64,000 nucleotides of DNA, from assembly GCA_945888375.1 (NCBI GenBank), contig CAMCZZ010000005.1, positions 1 to 64,000 of the forward strand, written 5' to 3'. This document shows positions 18,378 through 27,656 of the stretch, in pieces. Below the pieces are notes generated by a model that ran no database searches, was not told the DNA's origin, and worked only from the letters and a program-made list of their open reading frames with translations. Every line of letters starts with the position of its first letter. Positions within the stretch are counted from its first letter, which is position 1. This DNA comes from Akkermansia muciniphila. Lineage in GTDB: Bacteria > Verrucomicrobiota > Verrucomicrobiia > Opitutales > Opitutaceae. The position numbers were made by a program, and so were the translations under genes.

Positions 18378-18767
18378 TCAGGCGGCCGCGGGCGGAGCTT
18401 GGGCCGGCGGTAACCGGTGGGCGCGCGGTGAAATGGGCACGCGGGCCGTCGCCACGAGGGCGGGCGGCGCGGCCAAGAGGCGGGGAGAGGAGACGACGAG
18501 TGCGGTGGGCGCGGCGGTGAGCCCCTGGGCGAGGAGGGCGATGGCGCAGGTGTCGTGAGCGACGTGGTCGGGCGTCGTCGGGGCCTTATTTCCGGAGGAC
18601 GAATGGGCCCCGGCCGTGTCGGGGCAGGTGTGGAGCCGGGCGTGGACGGCGGGGGCGTAAGCGAGGAGGTGGGCGCCTAGAACCAGCAGTGCAAGCAGAG
18701 TCGAAAGCGCCCGCCAAGGGGCGGCGACGGCAGGCGAACGCGGGATCGGAGGCGGCGCTAGGGGCAT
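18378..18767 (-). CDS. Small exported Cys/His-containing protein (DUF2946-like)
   Basis: 129 residues from the ATG at 18767 (MPLAPPPIPRS). A hydrophobic segment LSTLLALLVLGAHLLAYAPAVHA serves as signal or anchor. Next comes a short Cys/His stretch (HTCPDTAGAH, DHVAHDTCAIALL), a second hydrophobic region and a Pro/Ala tail. The layout resembles DUF2946-type proteins often found next to metal-related TonB receptors, but the resemblance is loose. The upstream part of the long open frame (to 19034) overlaps rpmA and is not coding. It sits 159 bp before the receptor on the same strand and is likely cotranscribed. Confidence 0.6.
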   Translation of the reverse strand: MPLAPPPIPRSPAVAAPWRALSTLLALLVLGAHLLAYAPAVHARLHTCPDTAGAHSSSGNKAPTTPDHVAHDTCAIALLAQGLTAAPTALVVSSPRLLAAPPALVATARVPISPRAHRLPPAQAPPAAA

Positions 18768-18833
18768 CAAACTATTTTTCAGCAAGCAGCCAAATGCGTC
18801 TCGGGTCAAGGGGCGGGGTGAGGGAGCTAGACG

Positions 18834-18860
18834 CAAAAAAGCCGACCCGGAGGTCGGCTG
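18834..18860 (-). terminator. Intrinsic terminator of rplU-rpmA
   Basis: AGCCGACC (18840-18847), loop CGGA, GGTCGGCT (18852-18859) form an 8-bp stem followed on the minus strand by a run of six T (18835-18840). It lies 30 bp after the rpmA stop and is a textbook Rho-independent terminator. Confidence 0.9.
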
Positions 18861-18889
18861 GAGGAGTGGGGAGACGTATTGGGAACGTC

Positions 18890-19153
18890 TCAGGCGGTGG
18901 CGGTGGCCACTGGCTCGACGACCGCGACCTTGCGGCGGGCCTTGTCGAACTGGACGACGCCGTCCTTCAGGGCGAAGAGCGTCCAATCGCGGCCGATGCC
19001 GACGTTGTCTCCGGCGTGCAGCTTGGAACCGCACTGGCGGACGATGATATTGCCGGCGATGACCGACTGGCCGCCGAACTTCTTGACGCCGCGACGCTTG
19101 CTGTGGCTCTCGCGACCGTTGCTGGTTGTGCCTGCACCTTTTTTATGGGCCAT
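18890..19153 (-). CDS. rpmA: 50S ribosomal protein L27
   Basis: 87 residues. L27 is a large-subunit protein whose N-terminus reaches the peptidyl-transferase centre. The sequence [38 protein letters not shown] and [15 protein letters not shown] is diagnostic. The N-terminus begins directly with the mature AHKKG form, so no cleavable extension (as in Firmicutes) is present. It follows rplU with a 38-bp gap, the standard bacterial rplU-rpmA order, and ends in a strong terminator. Confidence 0.98.
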   Translation of the reverse strand: MAHKKGAGTTSNGRESHSKRRGVKKFGGQSVIAGNIIVRQCGSKLHAGDNVGIGRDWTLFALKDGVVQFDKARRKVAVVEPVATATA

Positions 19154-19191
19154 GACTTAGGATCTCCGGATTATGTTGGTTAAAGGGGGGA

Positions 19192-19506
19192 TCAGACCGA
19201 AATGGTCTGGATCTTGATCACGGACAGTTCTTGACGGTGACCGCGCTTGCGCTGGTAGCCCTTGCGCTTGCGTTTCTTGAACACGATGACCTTGTCGCCG
19301 CGTTTATTTTCGAGGATCTTCGCGGTGACTTTGGCACCGGCGAGGGTGGGGGTGCCGACCTTGAAGGAGGCGCCTTCACCGGAGGAGAGGACTTCGGTGA
19401 TCTCGACGATGGAACCGGCCTCGGTGTTCGGGAAACGGTTAACGAAAAGGACGTCGCCTTCGGTGACGGCGAACTGCTGACCTTGAGTTTTGATGGTCGC
19501 TTTCAT
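19192..19506 (-). CDS. rplU: 50S ribosomal protein L21
   Basis: 104 residues from the ATG at 19506 ([14 protein letters not shown]). The longer frame to 19605 adds unconserved sequence. L21 binds 23S rRNA in the large subunit. Family landmarks are [57 protein letters not shown], the basic C-terminal signature. It is the first gene of the rplU-rpmA operon; its promoter must lie in 19507-19612, where the terminator of the upstream gene also lies. Confidence 0.98.
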   Translation of the reverse strand: MKATIKTQGQQFAVTEGDVLFVNRFPNTEAGSIVEITEVLSSGEGASFKVGTPTLAGAKVTAKILENKRGDKVIVFKKRKRKGYQRKRGHRQELSVIKIQTISV

Positions 19507-19570
19507 GGAAATAAAGGTGAGACAACAGAGTCTGTCGTCCCTCCGCGCAAGGACAATTTGAAGGCGCGGG

Positions 19571-19601
19571 GAAAAACTTTGGGTGAGGCTGCCCTCACCC
19601 C
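19571..19601 (-). terminator. Intrinsic terminator after GH128-like gene
   Basis: GGGTGAGG (19581-19588), loop CTGC, CCTCACCC (19593-19600) form an 8-bp stem; on the minus strand it is followed by AAAGTTTTTCC. It starts about 12 bp after the stop of the upstream glycosidase and separates that gene from rplU. Confidence 0.75.
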
Positions 19602-19612
19602 GCATGGGTCTG

Positions 19613-22600
19613 TTACGGACTAGCCAAGACCTTCAACCGGTAAAAGCCGGCTGGGACGGCCAGGGCGGACGTGACCGTGATCCGGTCAAGGTTTCCCTCG
19701 GGCGTCACGGAAGTCGTTTCTGGAGTAATCGCGGGCCAGGTGGCGGGATTGGCCAGATCTGTTCCATGGTGGAGGCTCCAGGTTAGTCGCGGGTCTAGTC
19801 TATTCCATCGAAACTGGAGGGTCACGCGTCCGGCTTTTGCTTCGATGATTTGAAAGGGACTCTGGTTGCTGATTTCGGGGTTGGTGCCGAAGGCGTATTC
19901 CAGCAGGTCTGGCAGTCCGTCGCCATCGGTATCGAGCACGGCGCTGGGAAGCGGAATTCGAACGTTTACCGCCACGGGTTGGTCGTGGGTGAGGGAACCG
20001 TCGGTTACCCGGATGGTGAAGGTGTAGGTGGCGGGGCCCTGGGCCTCGGTCGGGGTCCAGGTGAAGGCACCGGTTTCGCTGACGATGGCCGCGCCGGCGG
20101 GAGCGTTGAGCAGGCTGTAAGTCAGCTTGTTCGCGGGTAGGTCGGCATCGGTGGCGGTGGCAGTGAAGGCGAGGAGAACGCCTTCGTTCACGGTCTGGGC
20201 TGGGATGGGGGCGAGCACTGGGGCGAGGTTAGACTCTTTGACGGTCACAAACAAAGGTTGATCGTGGGTCAGGGAACCGTCGCTGACCTGCACGGTGAAC
20301 GAATACGTGCCGGGTCCCTGAGTTTCGGTCGGTATCCAAGTGAAGGCACCGGTTTCGCTCGCGATGGCGGCGCCGGCGGGAGCGTTGAGCAGGCTGTAAG
20401 TCAGGGTGTTCGCGGGGAGGTCGGCATCGGTGGCGGTGGCGGTGAAGGCAAGGAGAACGCCTTCGTTCACGGTCTGGGCCGGGATGGGGGTGAGCACTGG
20501 GGCGGCGTTGGCCTCGGCCAGCGGGACGATGAAGCGCCACTCGACCTGGTCTCCGGTCGTGGAATTGGTCGCCATTGAGTAGGTGGCTGCGGCGGTGGTG
20601 TTGTTATAGGCTAGTTGCAAACGGCGACCGGAGGCCGGATGGCCTAGATAATACCAACCGTTTTGGCTGACGGTGAGCGCCCATTCGACGTTCCCCCCGG
20701 TAGTTCCGGCGGAGACTAGAGTGGGTGCGGCGCCTGCTGCGGAGCTCAGTCGACGCCCGTCGCGGGCGGATACGACATGGTAGCGGTCCGCGACGCCCGT
20801 GGACACCAAGGTCCAATTGACGGGGTGGCCATCGATCCGAATGGATTGCCCGTCCGGTCCGGCGGCGAGGAGGTTGGCCAGGCGTTTTCGGGTGCCTTTA
20901 TGGTGAAGTAGATAAGTTTTATCGGGGCGGATCGTGGTGTCTCCGTCCCACGCGGTGTATAATTTTCCGAAGGCGGTGAGATTGCCCGATGTATCGTAGC
21001 TATTTGATCGGGGGGCGGGCGTATACCTTGTCCATGGGTTGGCGGGCTGGGGATTGTTGGTGTCGGCGGTAAAAATAAACAGGGCATATTTGCGTAAGGC
21101 GGTCAGGTTTTCCGCGCGCCAGAGGAATTCCGCGAGGCACTGGTAGTTGTCCTCTTCGCTCCAGGATTGGTTGCCGCCCCAATCCACAAACGAAAATTCG
21201 GTGAGCCAGATGGGGCGGCCGTAATCATTATACTCACTTTGCACCAGGTTTATTAGATTATTGGACGAGCCGCCGCTCGGGCCGGGATAGGTGTGTATGG
21301 CGTTATACTCGACCCGGTAGCCGAGTCGGGCTGCCTCGTTGTAGAAAAGTTGGTGCCAGCTGGGCGCGCCGGCCGGCGGGTTTAGCGTGCCCGGGGAGGG
21401 GCTGACCAAGGGCTGGTCCAGCGCCATCATCTGGGGCCAAAGTGCGACGCAATCTTCCAGCGAAACATTGGATTGGTCCACGCGATCGGGCTCGTTGAAG
21501 CCCAGAAAGTGAATGCCGTCTCCGCGTTTGCGCCAGGCGGAATAATACTGCCAGATCGGGCCCGGAGTGGTGCCGTAGGACCAGTTGTAGCTGCCCCACT
21601 GCATGGGATTGTAGACTAGGTCGGCCGGCAGGGTTAAAGAGGTGCTTTGTCCCCAGTTATAAAACCACTTCGCGTTCATTTGCTCCGCGAAGCTGCTGTG
21701 GCCGAGGCCTTTTTTGGGCGCCCAGGTAACCTGGTTAAATTTCCATTTTTGAGTGCTGGTCGTGCCTGCAGTATTTTGCACTAGGGCTGTGCCTTCAGCC
21801 GTGGCCCCGCTTTGGGTGTCGATGGCTAATCCGCTCCAAGCGTTTATAATTTGATAAAGCCCGCTGCCGAGTGGTTCGAGAATCCAGTCCTGATGGGGCA
21901 GGGCCTGATAGGTTGCGTCGGTGAGGGCCAAGCCGGCGGTTTTTGAGAGTTGCGCGCCCGAAAGGCAGTTGCCGGTGGCGCGGTTGCGCAGACGATAGGT
22001 GCCGTTGGATAAATTGAGTAATACCTGATACTGGGCTTGCGAGGCCGTGCTTGCGGGCTGGTTCAACGCGGGCTGGCCGCCGCTGGCGACGACGAGGTCG
22101 AGAGTGGCGGCGGGGCTGTGGATCCGGTAAAAGGCGTCGTTGAAGTCTTCGTAGTCCGCGTAGGTGCCGGAGGTGTTGAGGTTGGTGCCAAGCGGGTAGC
22201 CGACGTTGCCGGTGTTGGCCGGGAAGATCTGCAACTCGCGAATTACGGTGGCGGTAGTGCCTGTTTTGGTGAATTCCAGCCGCACTTTGGTGGTGGCGGT
22301 CGGCGTGCTGAATGGGATGATGAGTTCGGCGCTCGTGTTGCCGGTCACGGCGCCACCCGGCAGGTTGAGCCAGGCGCTCCCATTCCAGTATTTCAGGGTG
22401 AAATCCGCGATGGGCGCCACGCCGGTCGCTCCGGAATATAAATGGGCGCTTCCCACTTTCATATTGGAAACCAGCTCGATATCCAGGGTGGTCACACCTG
22501 CGGTTGTGGTTTGCCAGGAGGAGCCGACGTGGGTGCGGCCATCCACGGCATTGAGCGGATAGGCGCCGGGGGTGAAGGCGCTGGCGACGGCCGGTCTCTG

Positions 22601-23671
22601 GTAGGCAAGATTGACCGTAAGATCGGTGCCCAGGGGGTAGCCGGCGGGACCATTTGGCGGATAGAGGGCGAACTCGCGGAGTCGGATCGGGGCATCAAGG
22701 GCAATGAGCCGGAAGGCGCTCGCTGTAATGGAATTCGTAAAGACGAGGTTACGTTCGACGTTGGTATTACCGGTTACATTTGCCCCGGCGATGGTCACCC
22801 AGCTGCTTCCGTTTAAATATTGAATACTAAATTGAGCCAGCGGGGAGGCATCATCAACGCCGCTAAAAACCTGGGCGCTGCCGATCTCGACCGGGAAAGG
22901 AAAATCGATTCGGGCGGTGTTGTAGGCCCACGTTTCGCTCTGCCAGCGGCTATCGTTTCCGGTCTGGCCATCGGTCGCATAGGCGGCGAGCCGATTGCCG
23001 GCCACCGAGCCGGGTGTCATGGTTTGAAATTTGGCGAGGTTTACGCGCTGCGTTGAGACCAATGGGGATGCCATACCCGCCACGCTGAGCGTGGCGCTAG
23101 TGGTCGCGGTGGCTTCATAGGATATGGCGGACGATTTTAGTTTTAACGAGCCGTTGCCGCCGGCGTTAGTGGGTGTGACGGTTATTCTAAAACGTGTGCC
23201 GGTGATGGTTAAATTTGCGCTGAGCGGAGTGTCGAAGGCGAAGACGTATTCTCCGCCTACGGTGAAGGCATAGGTGCCCGTGGCGGTGCCGACGACAACA
23301 TCGTCGGTTCCGCCAATTACCTCGTCTGCCCCGAGATAGGTAAAGGAGACCGCCACGGTGGTGGCATCATTAGCCGCTGCGCTTGTATGGGCTGCGAAAC
23401 CGAAGCCGGTGAGGGTAACTTTTGTCGGTCCCTGGTTGCGTTTGAGCAGGCCGTTGAAGTTGCGATTAAATACGCCGATGCCGGGCTGGTTGATATCGGT
23501 ATCGCTGCCGCCATTGAGGGCGTCATCGATAAAAAATGTCGGCCCCAGGCTGGTTGTGACGTTGCCTGATTGGATGGTGGTGGCGGCGAGCGCGAGTGGA
23601 TTAAGGACGGCGAAAACAAGGGCCTGCCAGCGGGTTGAGAAACGAATAATACAGGATAAATAGTCGATCAT
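19613..23671 (-). CDS. Large secreted multidomain glycosidase, GH128-like (Asl1 fold)
   Basis: 1352 residues from the ATG at 23671 (MIDYLSC, then a signal peptide ending LALAATT); a TTG at 23713 would add 14 residues. Order: beta-sandwich N-terminus, two F5/8-type discoidin domains (about 220-480, each ending LREFALYP or IRELQIFP), a ricin-type lectin domain ([27 protein letters not shown]), the catalytic TIM barrel with acid/base candidate Glu727 (GFNEPD) and nucleophile candidate Glu825 (WLTEFSF), a second ricin-like region, two near-identical putative-Ig repeats, and a [20 protein letters not shown]-terminal module. GH128 enzymes are endo-beta-1,3-glucanases, but specificity here is inferred. 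It follows GH42 by 100 bp. Confidence 0.85.
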   Translation of the reverse strand: MIDYLSCIIRFSTRWQALVFAVLNPLALAATTIQSGNVTTSLGPTFFIDDALNGGSDTDINQPGIGVFNRNFNGLLKRNQGPTKVTLTGFGFAAHTSAAANDATTVAVSFTYLGADEVIGGTDDVVVGTATGTYAFTVGGEYVFAFDTPLSANLTITGTRFRITVTPTNAGGNGSLKLKSSAISYEATATTSATLSVAGMASPLVSTQRVNLAKFQTMTPGSVAGNRLAAYATDGQTGNDSRWQSETWAYNTARIDFPFPVEIGSAQVFSGVDDASPLAQFSIQYLNGSSWVTIAGANVTGNTNVERNLVFTNSITASAFRLIALDAPIRLREFALYPPNGPAGYPLGTDLTVNLAYQRPAVASAFTPGAYPLNAVDGRTHVGSSWQTTTAGVTTLDIELVSNMKVGSAHLYSGATGVAPIADFTLKYWNGSAWLNLPGGAVTGNTSAELIIPFSTPTATTKVRLEFTKTGTTATVIRELQIFPANTGNVGYPLGTNLNTSGTYADYEDFNDAFYRIHSPAATLDLVVASGGQPALNQPASTASQAQYQVLLNLSNGTYRLRNRATGNCLSGAQLSKTAGLALTDATYQALPHQDWILEPLGSGLYQIINAWSGLAIDTQSGATAEGTALVQNTAGTTSTQKWKFNQVTWAPKKGLGHSSFAEQMNAKWFYNWGQSTSLTLPADLVYNPMQWGSYNWSYGTTPGPIWQYYSAWRKRGDGIHFLGFNEPDRVDQSNVSLEDCVALWPQMMALDQPLVSPSPGTLNPPAGAPSWHQLFYNEAARLGYRVEYNAIHTYPGPSGGSSNNLINLVQSEYNDYGRPIWLTEFSFVDWGGNQSWSEEDNYQCLAEFLWRAENLTALRKYALFIFTADTNNPQPANPWTRYTPAPRSNSYDTSGNLTAFGKLYTAWDGDTTIRPDKTYLLHHKGTRKRLANLLAAGPDGQSIRIDGHPVNWTLVSTGVADRYHVVSARDGRRLSSAAGAAPTLVSAGTTGGNVEWALTVSQNGWYYLGHPASGRRLQLAYNNTTAAATYSMATNSTTGDQVEWRFIVPLAEANAAPVLTPIPAQTVNEGVLLAFTATATDADLPANTLTYSLLNAPAGAAIASETGAFTWIPTETQGPGTYSFTVQVSDGSLTHDQPLFVTVKESNLAPVLAPIPAQTVNEGVLLAFTATATDADLPANKLTYSLLNAPAGAAIVSETGAFTWTPTEAQGPATYTFTIRVTDGSLTHDQPVAVNVRIPLPSAVLDTDGDGLPDLLEYAFGTNPEISNQSPFQIIEAKAGRVTLQFRWNRLDPRLTWSLHHGTDLANPATWPAITPETTSVTPEGNLDRITVTSALAVPAGFYRLKVLASP
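19970..20510 (-). repeat. Tandem direct repeat encoding two Ig-like domains
   Basis: Two in-frame units of about 92 codons each, differing at only a few residues ([15 protein letters not shown] versus [15 protein letters not shown], and [14 protein letters not shown] in both). The DNA is also nearly identical, so the duplication is recent. The units are putative-Ig (He_PIG-type) spacers in the secreted GH128-like protein. Confidence 0.9.
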
Positions 23672-23771
23672 AAACCAGTGGGTTTCTGCGGGCGTGGATC
23701 TTTTTAAGAGCAAGACTTAGCGTCAGTTGGGTCAGTCCAAAATCCGGTCAATCTGCTTTCCGGCCGGGTTT

Positions 23772-25904
23772 TTAACGACGGGGCGATGCGGAAAGTTGGG
23801 GTTCCTCATGGGTGGGGTGGAGGGGAGTCGGGCTAGGCGGCGGGAGGCTGGCGGGTCGGCAGCCTTTGACGAGGCTGGCATAGGGACGAAGCGTGGTTTT
23901 TCCGTGGCACGCGTGCCCGTCCACGAGGCAGTGAAAGGTGTCTTCACCTAGATCAACCGATACTTCCTCGCGGGTGTAGTTGAACAAAAACTCGACCGGA
24001 CCGTCGGCGCCTGCGCGGGTTTTTCGAACGACCCCGCGCGGCAGGACTAGTCGAGGTAGATCCAGTTCGCTGGCGAGGTATTCGTAGAACGAGATGCAAC
24101 CTTCCTCGGCCAGGCGCGCGCCGATATAAAACGTGTTGCCCGCGCCGCAGTTGTTGCGGAGCACGATGGGGCGGTTGGCGTAAAACTCCGATGCCAGGGT
24201 GGCCAGCGTTTGGGCTCCTTCGGCGTTCAGTTGCTCGACGATGTCGGTGGCGGTGGCGCTTCCGCCCGGTCCGAACAATGCCCCCTCGATTCTGACGTTT
24301 TCGTCATCGAAAAGGTAGTCCACTTCTTCGTTCCAGAGTCCGAACACCTCGCGAAGATTGGGGCCTGGGAAACCCCCGCGCCAGCAGCGGTTGTGTTCAT
24401 CGACGTAGCCCGTAAGATAGGTGGCAACCCAAGCGCCGCCTGCGATCGTGAATTTCGTGAGCCGGCGAGCCGTTTCCGCGGAGAGGGAATATAGCGCAGG
24501 GCTGACGACCAAGCGATAGGCGGCGAGTTCTGCATTTGGAGCGATCAGGTCCACTTCAATTCCGGCGCAGCGCAAAGCACGGAAATGCTCCAAGCATGCC
24601 TCGTTGTGGCGATCGCTCTCCTCGGCTTTTTTCGGTCCCGCGGAGGCCTCCAGTGCCCAACGTGATTCCCAGTCGTAGATGATTGCGACTTTGGCGCGCT
24701 CGGGGGCAAGCCCTGCGACCGGGGCCAAGTCCCGGAGCACCTTGCCAACCTCGGCGCACTCCCGAAAGACACGAGAGTCGCTACTCCCCTCGTGATCGAT
24801 CACGGCGCCATGGTATTTTTCATGTCCGCCGAGCCCCTTCCGCCATTGAAAATAGTGGATCGCGTCTGCGCCGTTGGCCACGGCTTGCAAGACTTCCTGT
24901 AGATGCACACCGGGACGTTTCAGCTTGTTGATTCGGCTCCAGTTCACGGAACTGGGTGAGCACTCCATCAGCAGCCACGGGGCGCCGTCGGCGAGCCCGC
25001 GGACTAGGCTGTGGATAAAGTCTGTGCCTAGCGCTTTGCGCCAGCAGCCTGCGCGGTCGTCGGGCAGGGGGTAGTGGTCGTTTGCGATGCAATCGAGCGA
25101 GCCAGCCCACTGCCAGTAATTGGTCGAGCGGTTGGTGCCCATGAAGTTCGTGGTGCAGGGCACGTGTGGACAAAGTTCGCGGAGCGGAGCCATCTCGTTT
25201 TCGAGAAAAGAAACATGTTGGTCGTTCACGAAACGAAGCCAGTCCACGGTCAGGCCGTCGTTACCCGGATCTGTAGTTGGAATTTGTGTCCACTCTGTTA
25301 TAGTTTTGTTCCAGAATGAGTTCCACCATACCCGATTGAGTGTTTCGAGGCAGTGGTAGCGTTTTTGCAACCAAGCGTGGAAGGCGCTCCGGCAAAGGAG
25401 ACAATGGCATTCGCCATTGAGTTCGTTGCCTACGTGCCAGAGGGCAAGTGCGGGGTGCTTGCCATACCTCAGGGCAAGCTGACGATTAATGCGCGCCACT
25501 GCTGAGCGGTAAACTGGGGAAGTGGGGCAATGATTATGCCGCCCTCCGGAGGGTTCACGTCGGCCCTCGGCCGTCACACGGCGGACCTCGGGGTGTTGCT
25601 CGGAGAGCCACATCGGTTTGCTGCCGCTGGGGGTGGCGAGAAAAACCGACAAGCCGGCCTTAGCGAAGCGCTCCATCGTGTCGTCGAGCCAGGCAAAATT
25701 GTAATGGCCGGGACTGGGTTCTAAAGAGGTCCAGGCAAAAATCCCGATCGAAGCCGAGGTGGCCTGGACTCTCTGCATGAGTGAAATGTCCTCCTCTAAC
25801 ACCTGGACTTGATCTAACCATTGGTCGGGGTTGTAATCGGCGCCATAGCGCAAGCGATCAGCGCTGGGGAGTTGGCTTGGCCGTTTCATCGGGTGGGGCT
25901 TCAT
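23772..25904 (-). CDS. GH42 beta-galactosidase
   Basis: 710 residues. GH42 enzymes remove terminal beta-galactose by a retaining mechanism. The start LRYGADYNPDQWLDQVQVLEEDISLM is the family hallmark. Acid/base is Glu161 (LWHVGNELNGEC), nucleophile Glu314 (WLLMECSPSSVNW), and the zinc cysteines Cys126, Cys166, Cys168 and Cys171 are all present. The C-terminal trimerisation and beta domains follow (IIYDWESRWALEA). No signal peptide is visible, so it likely acts on imported galactosides in the cytoplasm. It is divergent from the AraR-like regulator and precedes the GH128-like gene by 100 bp, suggesting an operon. Confidence 0.95.
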   Translation of the reverse strand: MKPHPMKRPSQLPSADRLRYGADYNPDQWLDQVQVLEEDISLMQRVQATSASIGIFAWTSLEPSPGHYNFAWLDDTMERFAKAGLSVFLATPSGSKPMWLSEQHPEVRRVTAEGRREPSGGRHNHCPTSPVYRSAVARINRQLALRYGKHPALALWHVGNELNGECHCLLCRSAFHAWLQKRYHCLETLNRVWWNSFWNKTITEWTQIPTTDPGNDGLTVDWLRFVNDQHVSFLENEMAPLRELCPHVPCTTNFMGTNRSTNYWQWAGSLDCIANDHYPLPDDRAGCWRKALGTDFIHSLVRGLADGAPWLLMECSPSSVNWSRINKLKRPGVHLQEVLQAVANGADAIHYFQWRKGLGGHEKYHGAVIDHEGSSDSRVFRECAEVGKVLRDLAPVAGLAPERAKVAIIYDWESRWALEASAGPKKAEESDRHNEACLEHFRALRCAGIEVDLIAPNAELAAYRLVVSPALYSLSAETARRLTKFTIAGGAWVATYLTGYVDEHNRCWRGGFPGPNLREVFGLWNEEVDYLFDDENVRIEGALFGPGGSATATDIVEQLNAEGAQTLATLASEFYANRPIVLRNNCGAGNTFYIGARLAEEGCISFYEYLASELDLPRLVLPRGVVRKTRAGADGPVEFLFNYTREEVSVDLGEDTFHCLVDGHACHGKTTLRPYASLVKGCRPASLPPPSPTPLHPTHEEPQLSASPRR

Positions 25905-26318
25905 GTATATCTCGAAAATGGCGAGCCGTCACGAAGTCGGTCAGGCATAGCGTGAGCTCACTAGGCAGCGGGATCGGCGTTTGACGCATTTATGTTGAAT
26001 AATTGGCCCAGTCAGGGGCCTCAACCCGCCTGGTAGTCTCACCTGCCCATCGCGGCCGTAACGAAAATACTGCATGGTGATAATCATTTGTCTGAAAGCT
26101 GTCTGATACTCAAATCAATTTTCGATTTTCTTGCTTTTCTTAGGATCGGCATAATGACTTACGCTGTTGGCAGTTAAGATTTAGACCCTAAAGACCTGCA
26201 ATTTAATCATGGACTGCATGACTATTCCGCTTTTATCAGACTTCAGCACTTACTCTGATAGTTCTATGGTTAAAGCCTGAGACCTATCTGCTGAGGGTAT
26301 TTAGACCTGTTTCGCACC
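25905..26318. promoter_or_regulatory. Divergent intergenic region with AGACCT repeats
   Basis: This 414-bp AT-richer gap separates the GH42 gene from the AraR-like regulator and must carry both promoters. AGACCT occurs at 26192-26197, 26280-26285 and 26303-26308, with AGACCC at 26183-26188; ATTTAGACC appears twice (26179-26187 and 26299-26307). These may be operator half-sites for the regulator next to them. No ORF, RNA gene or riboswitch was recognised. Confidence 0.45.
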
Positions 26319-27413
26319 ATGTCCGCAATCACCAATATAGAACGCCCTCTTGCAATCAGTCCCGAATCCAATCGGCGTGATGCGGCGAGTGATCAGATTA
26401 AGCATTTTATTCGGTCCAACCGGCTCGGGCCGGGAGAACGTTTGCCGACAGTTCGAAAAATGTCCGAGCATTTTAGTATCACTCGAGACGCAGTTTGGCG
26501 CGCCTTGCGGCAGTTGCAAAAGGAGGATTGGCTCGATATTCTGCCTAACAAGCGTTACACTGTATCGGCCAAACTTTATACACGTATTCTTCGTTCGATC
26601 CGGGTAAAAGCGATTTTCTCGGGTGAGGGTTACATCTACTTTTCGGGCTTCCGTCGTTTGGCTGATGCTCTTAGCCGGGAGTGCCGCTACCATAATATTG
26701 ATCTCCACATTCAACTGCTGCCTTTAAAAGCCGCGCCGGAAAGTAAGGTATGGGAGAACTGCGATTTATTGATGACTGACAGCGATAGCAGCCGTGCTTT
26801 TCTCAATACGTTTTCCGCGTTTCCCGTGCCGGTGATTGGTCTCGATGCCAATTATAGTGATCTTTATCGGGCAAATATTGTGACAGATCACTATCTCGGC
26901 GGCCGGATCGCGGCCGAAGCGATATTAAAGCGAGGTGATCCCTTGGCCACCGTGCTTTATCACGCTGGCTCTGAGAAAAACCCCCGTATTTATGCACGCA
27001 TCGATGGGTTCCGGCAAACCTGGGTGGAGGGCGGACGATCCTTGGAATCGATGACTTTGGTGCCCATCGAATGGAGCCGCAGTTCGTTTGAAATTGCACT
27101 CAAGGTGCAGGCCTACCTTGAGAAGTTCCCGGCGAATGGAACTTATTTTATTACGGATGGCCGTTTGGCGACTAACTTTCTAGAGGTAATTGCTTATCAG
27201 CGTTTTGAAGTGCCTAGCACCGTGGCGGTAATCGGTTATGACGGCGCCCAACGGGGCGAGTTGACCGATCCGCCGATGACTACGATTCAACAAGACATGG
27301 ATCGCATCGCCTTGTCAGCCGTGCGCTGGATCCGCGAAATTGCCTCCGGTAACGAGGAGAGTAAAGTTCTGGAGCGCGTTGCCCCAGTCCTGGTAATGCG
27401 TGCTTCGTTTTGA
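26319..27413 (+). CDS. AraR-like GntR/LacI hybrid transcriptional regulator
   Basis: 364 residues. A GntR-type winged helix (about 20-85: DQIKHFIRSNRLGPGERLPTVRKMSEHFSITRDAVWRALRQLQ) is joined to a LacI-type sugar-binding domain (PVIGLDANYSDLYRANIVTDHYLGGRIAAEAI, then VAVIGYDGAQRGELTDPPMTTIQQDMDRIA). This is the layout of AraR-type repressors, which release DNA on binding a sugar. The start MSAITNIERP is an ATG just after the AGACCT cluster. It faces away from GH42-GH128 and toward the large minus-strand glycan block, so it likely controls one or both. The effector is unknown. Confidence 0.92.
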   Translation: MSAITNIERPLAISPESNRRDAASDQIKHFIRSNRLGPGERLPTVRKMSEHFSITRDAVWRALRQLQKEDWLDILPNKRYTVSAKLYTRILRSIRVKAIFSGEGYIYFSGFRRLADALSRECRYHNIDLHIQLLPLKAAPESKVWENCDLLMTDSDSSRAFLNTFSAFPVPVIGLDANYSDLYRANIVTDHYLGGRIAAEAILKRGDPLATVLYHAGSEKNPRIYARIDGFRQTWVEGGRSLESMTLVPIEWSRSSFEIALKVQAYLEKFPANGTYFITDGRLATNFLEVIAYQRFEVPSTVAVIGYDGAQRGELTDPPMTTIQQDMDRIALSAVRWIREIASGNEESKVLERVAPVLVMRASF

Positions 27414-27427
27414 ATGCGATCCCGATG

Positions 27428-27465
27428 TGCTTCCTGGCCGCGAAGCAGGACTGATTTTGTAAAGG
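27428..27465 (+). terminator. Weak hairpin after AraR-like gene
   Basis: TGCTTC (27428-27433) and GAAGCA (27442-27447) form a 6-bp stem with an 8-nt loop, followed by GGACTGATTTTGT. It lies 15 bp past the regulator stop. The stem is short and the T-run poor, so this is a weak candidate. The rest of the gap to 27656 holds nothing recognisable. Confidence 0.25.
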
Positions 27466-27656
27466 AAACGTAATCGGTTGCACTACACATAGGATATTCG
27501 CTGGTTGAGCGGCATAAACTATCGTTTTCCAGGCTATTCGTGCAACCACCTGCCAACGGTGTTACTGCCCATTCCATAGGTGCGACGCTGGATGAAGCGG
27601 ATTGATACTAGGCAGTGAGGGCGGAAAACGGGAAAAAGTGAGTCGGGCGGACGGAG

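Noticed and set aside
18768-19034. N-terminal extension of the small Cys/His protein
   Set aside because: Arg-rich and overlaps rpmA in another frame as well as the rplU-rpmA terminator.
19970-20510. CRISPR-like repeat
   Set aside because: The repeat is in frame, about 276 bp long and encodes protein domains; there are no short spaced units.
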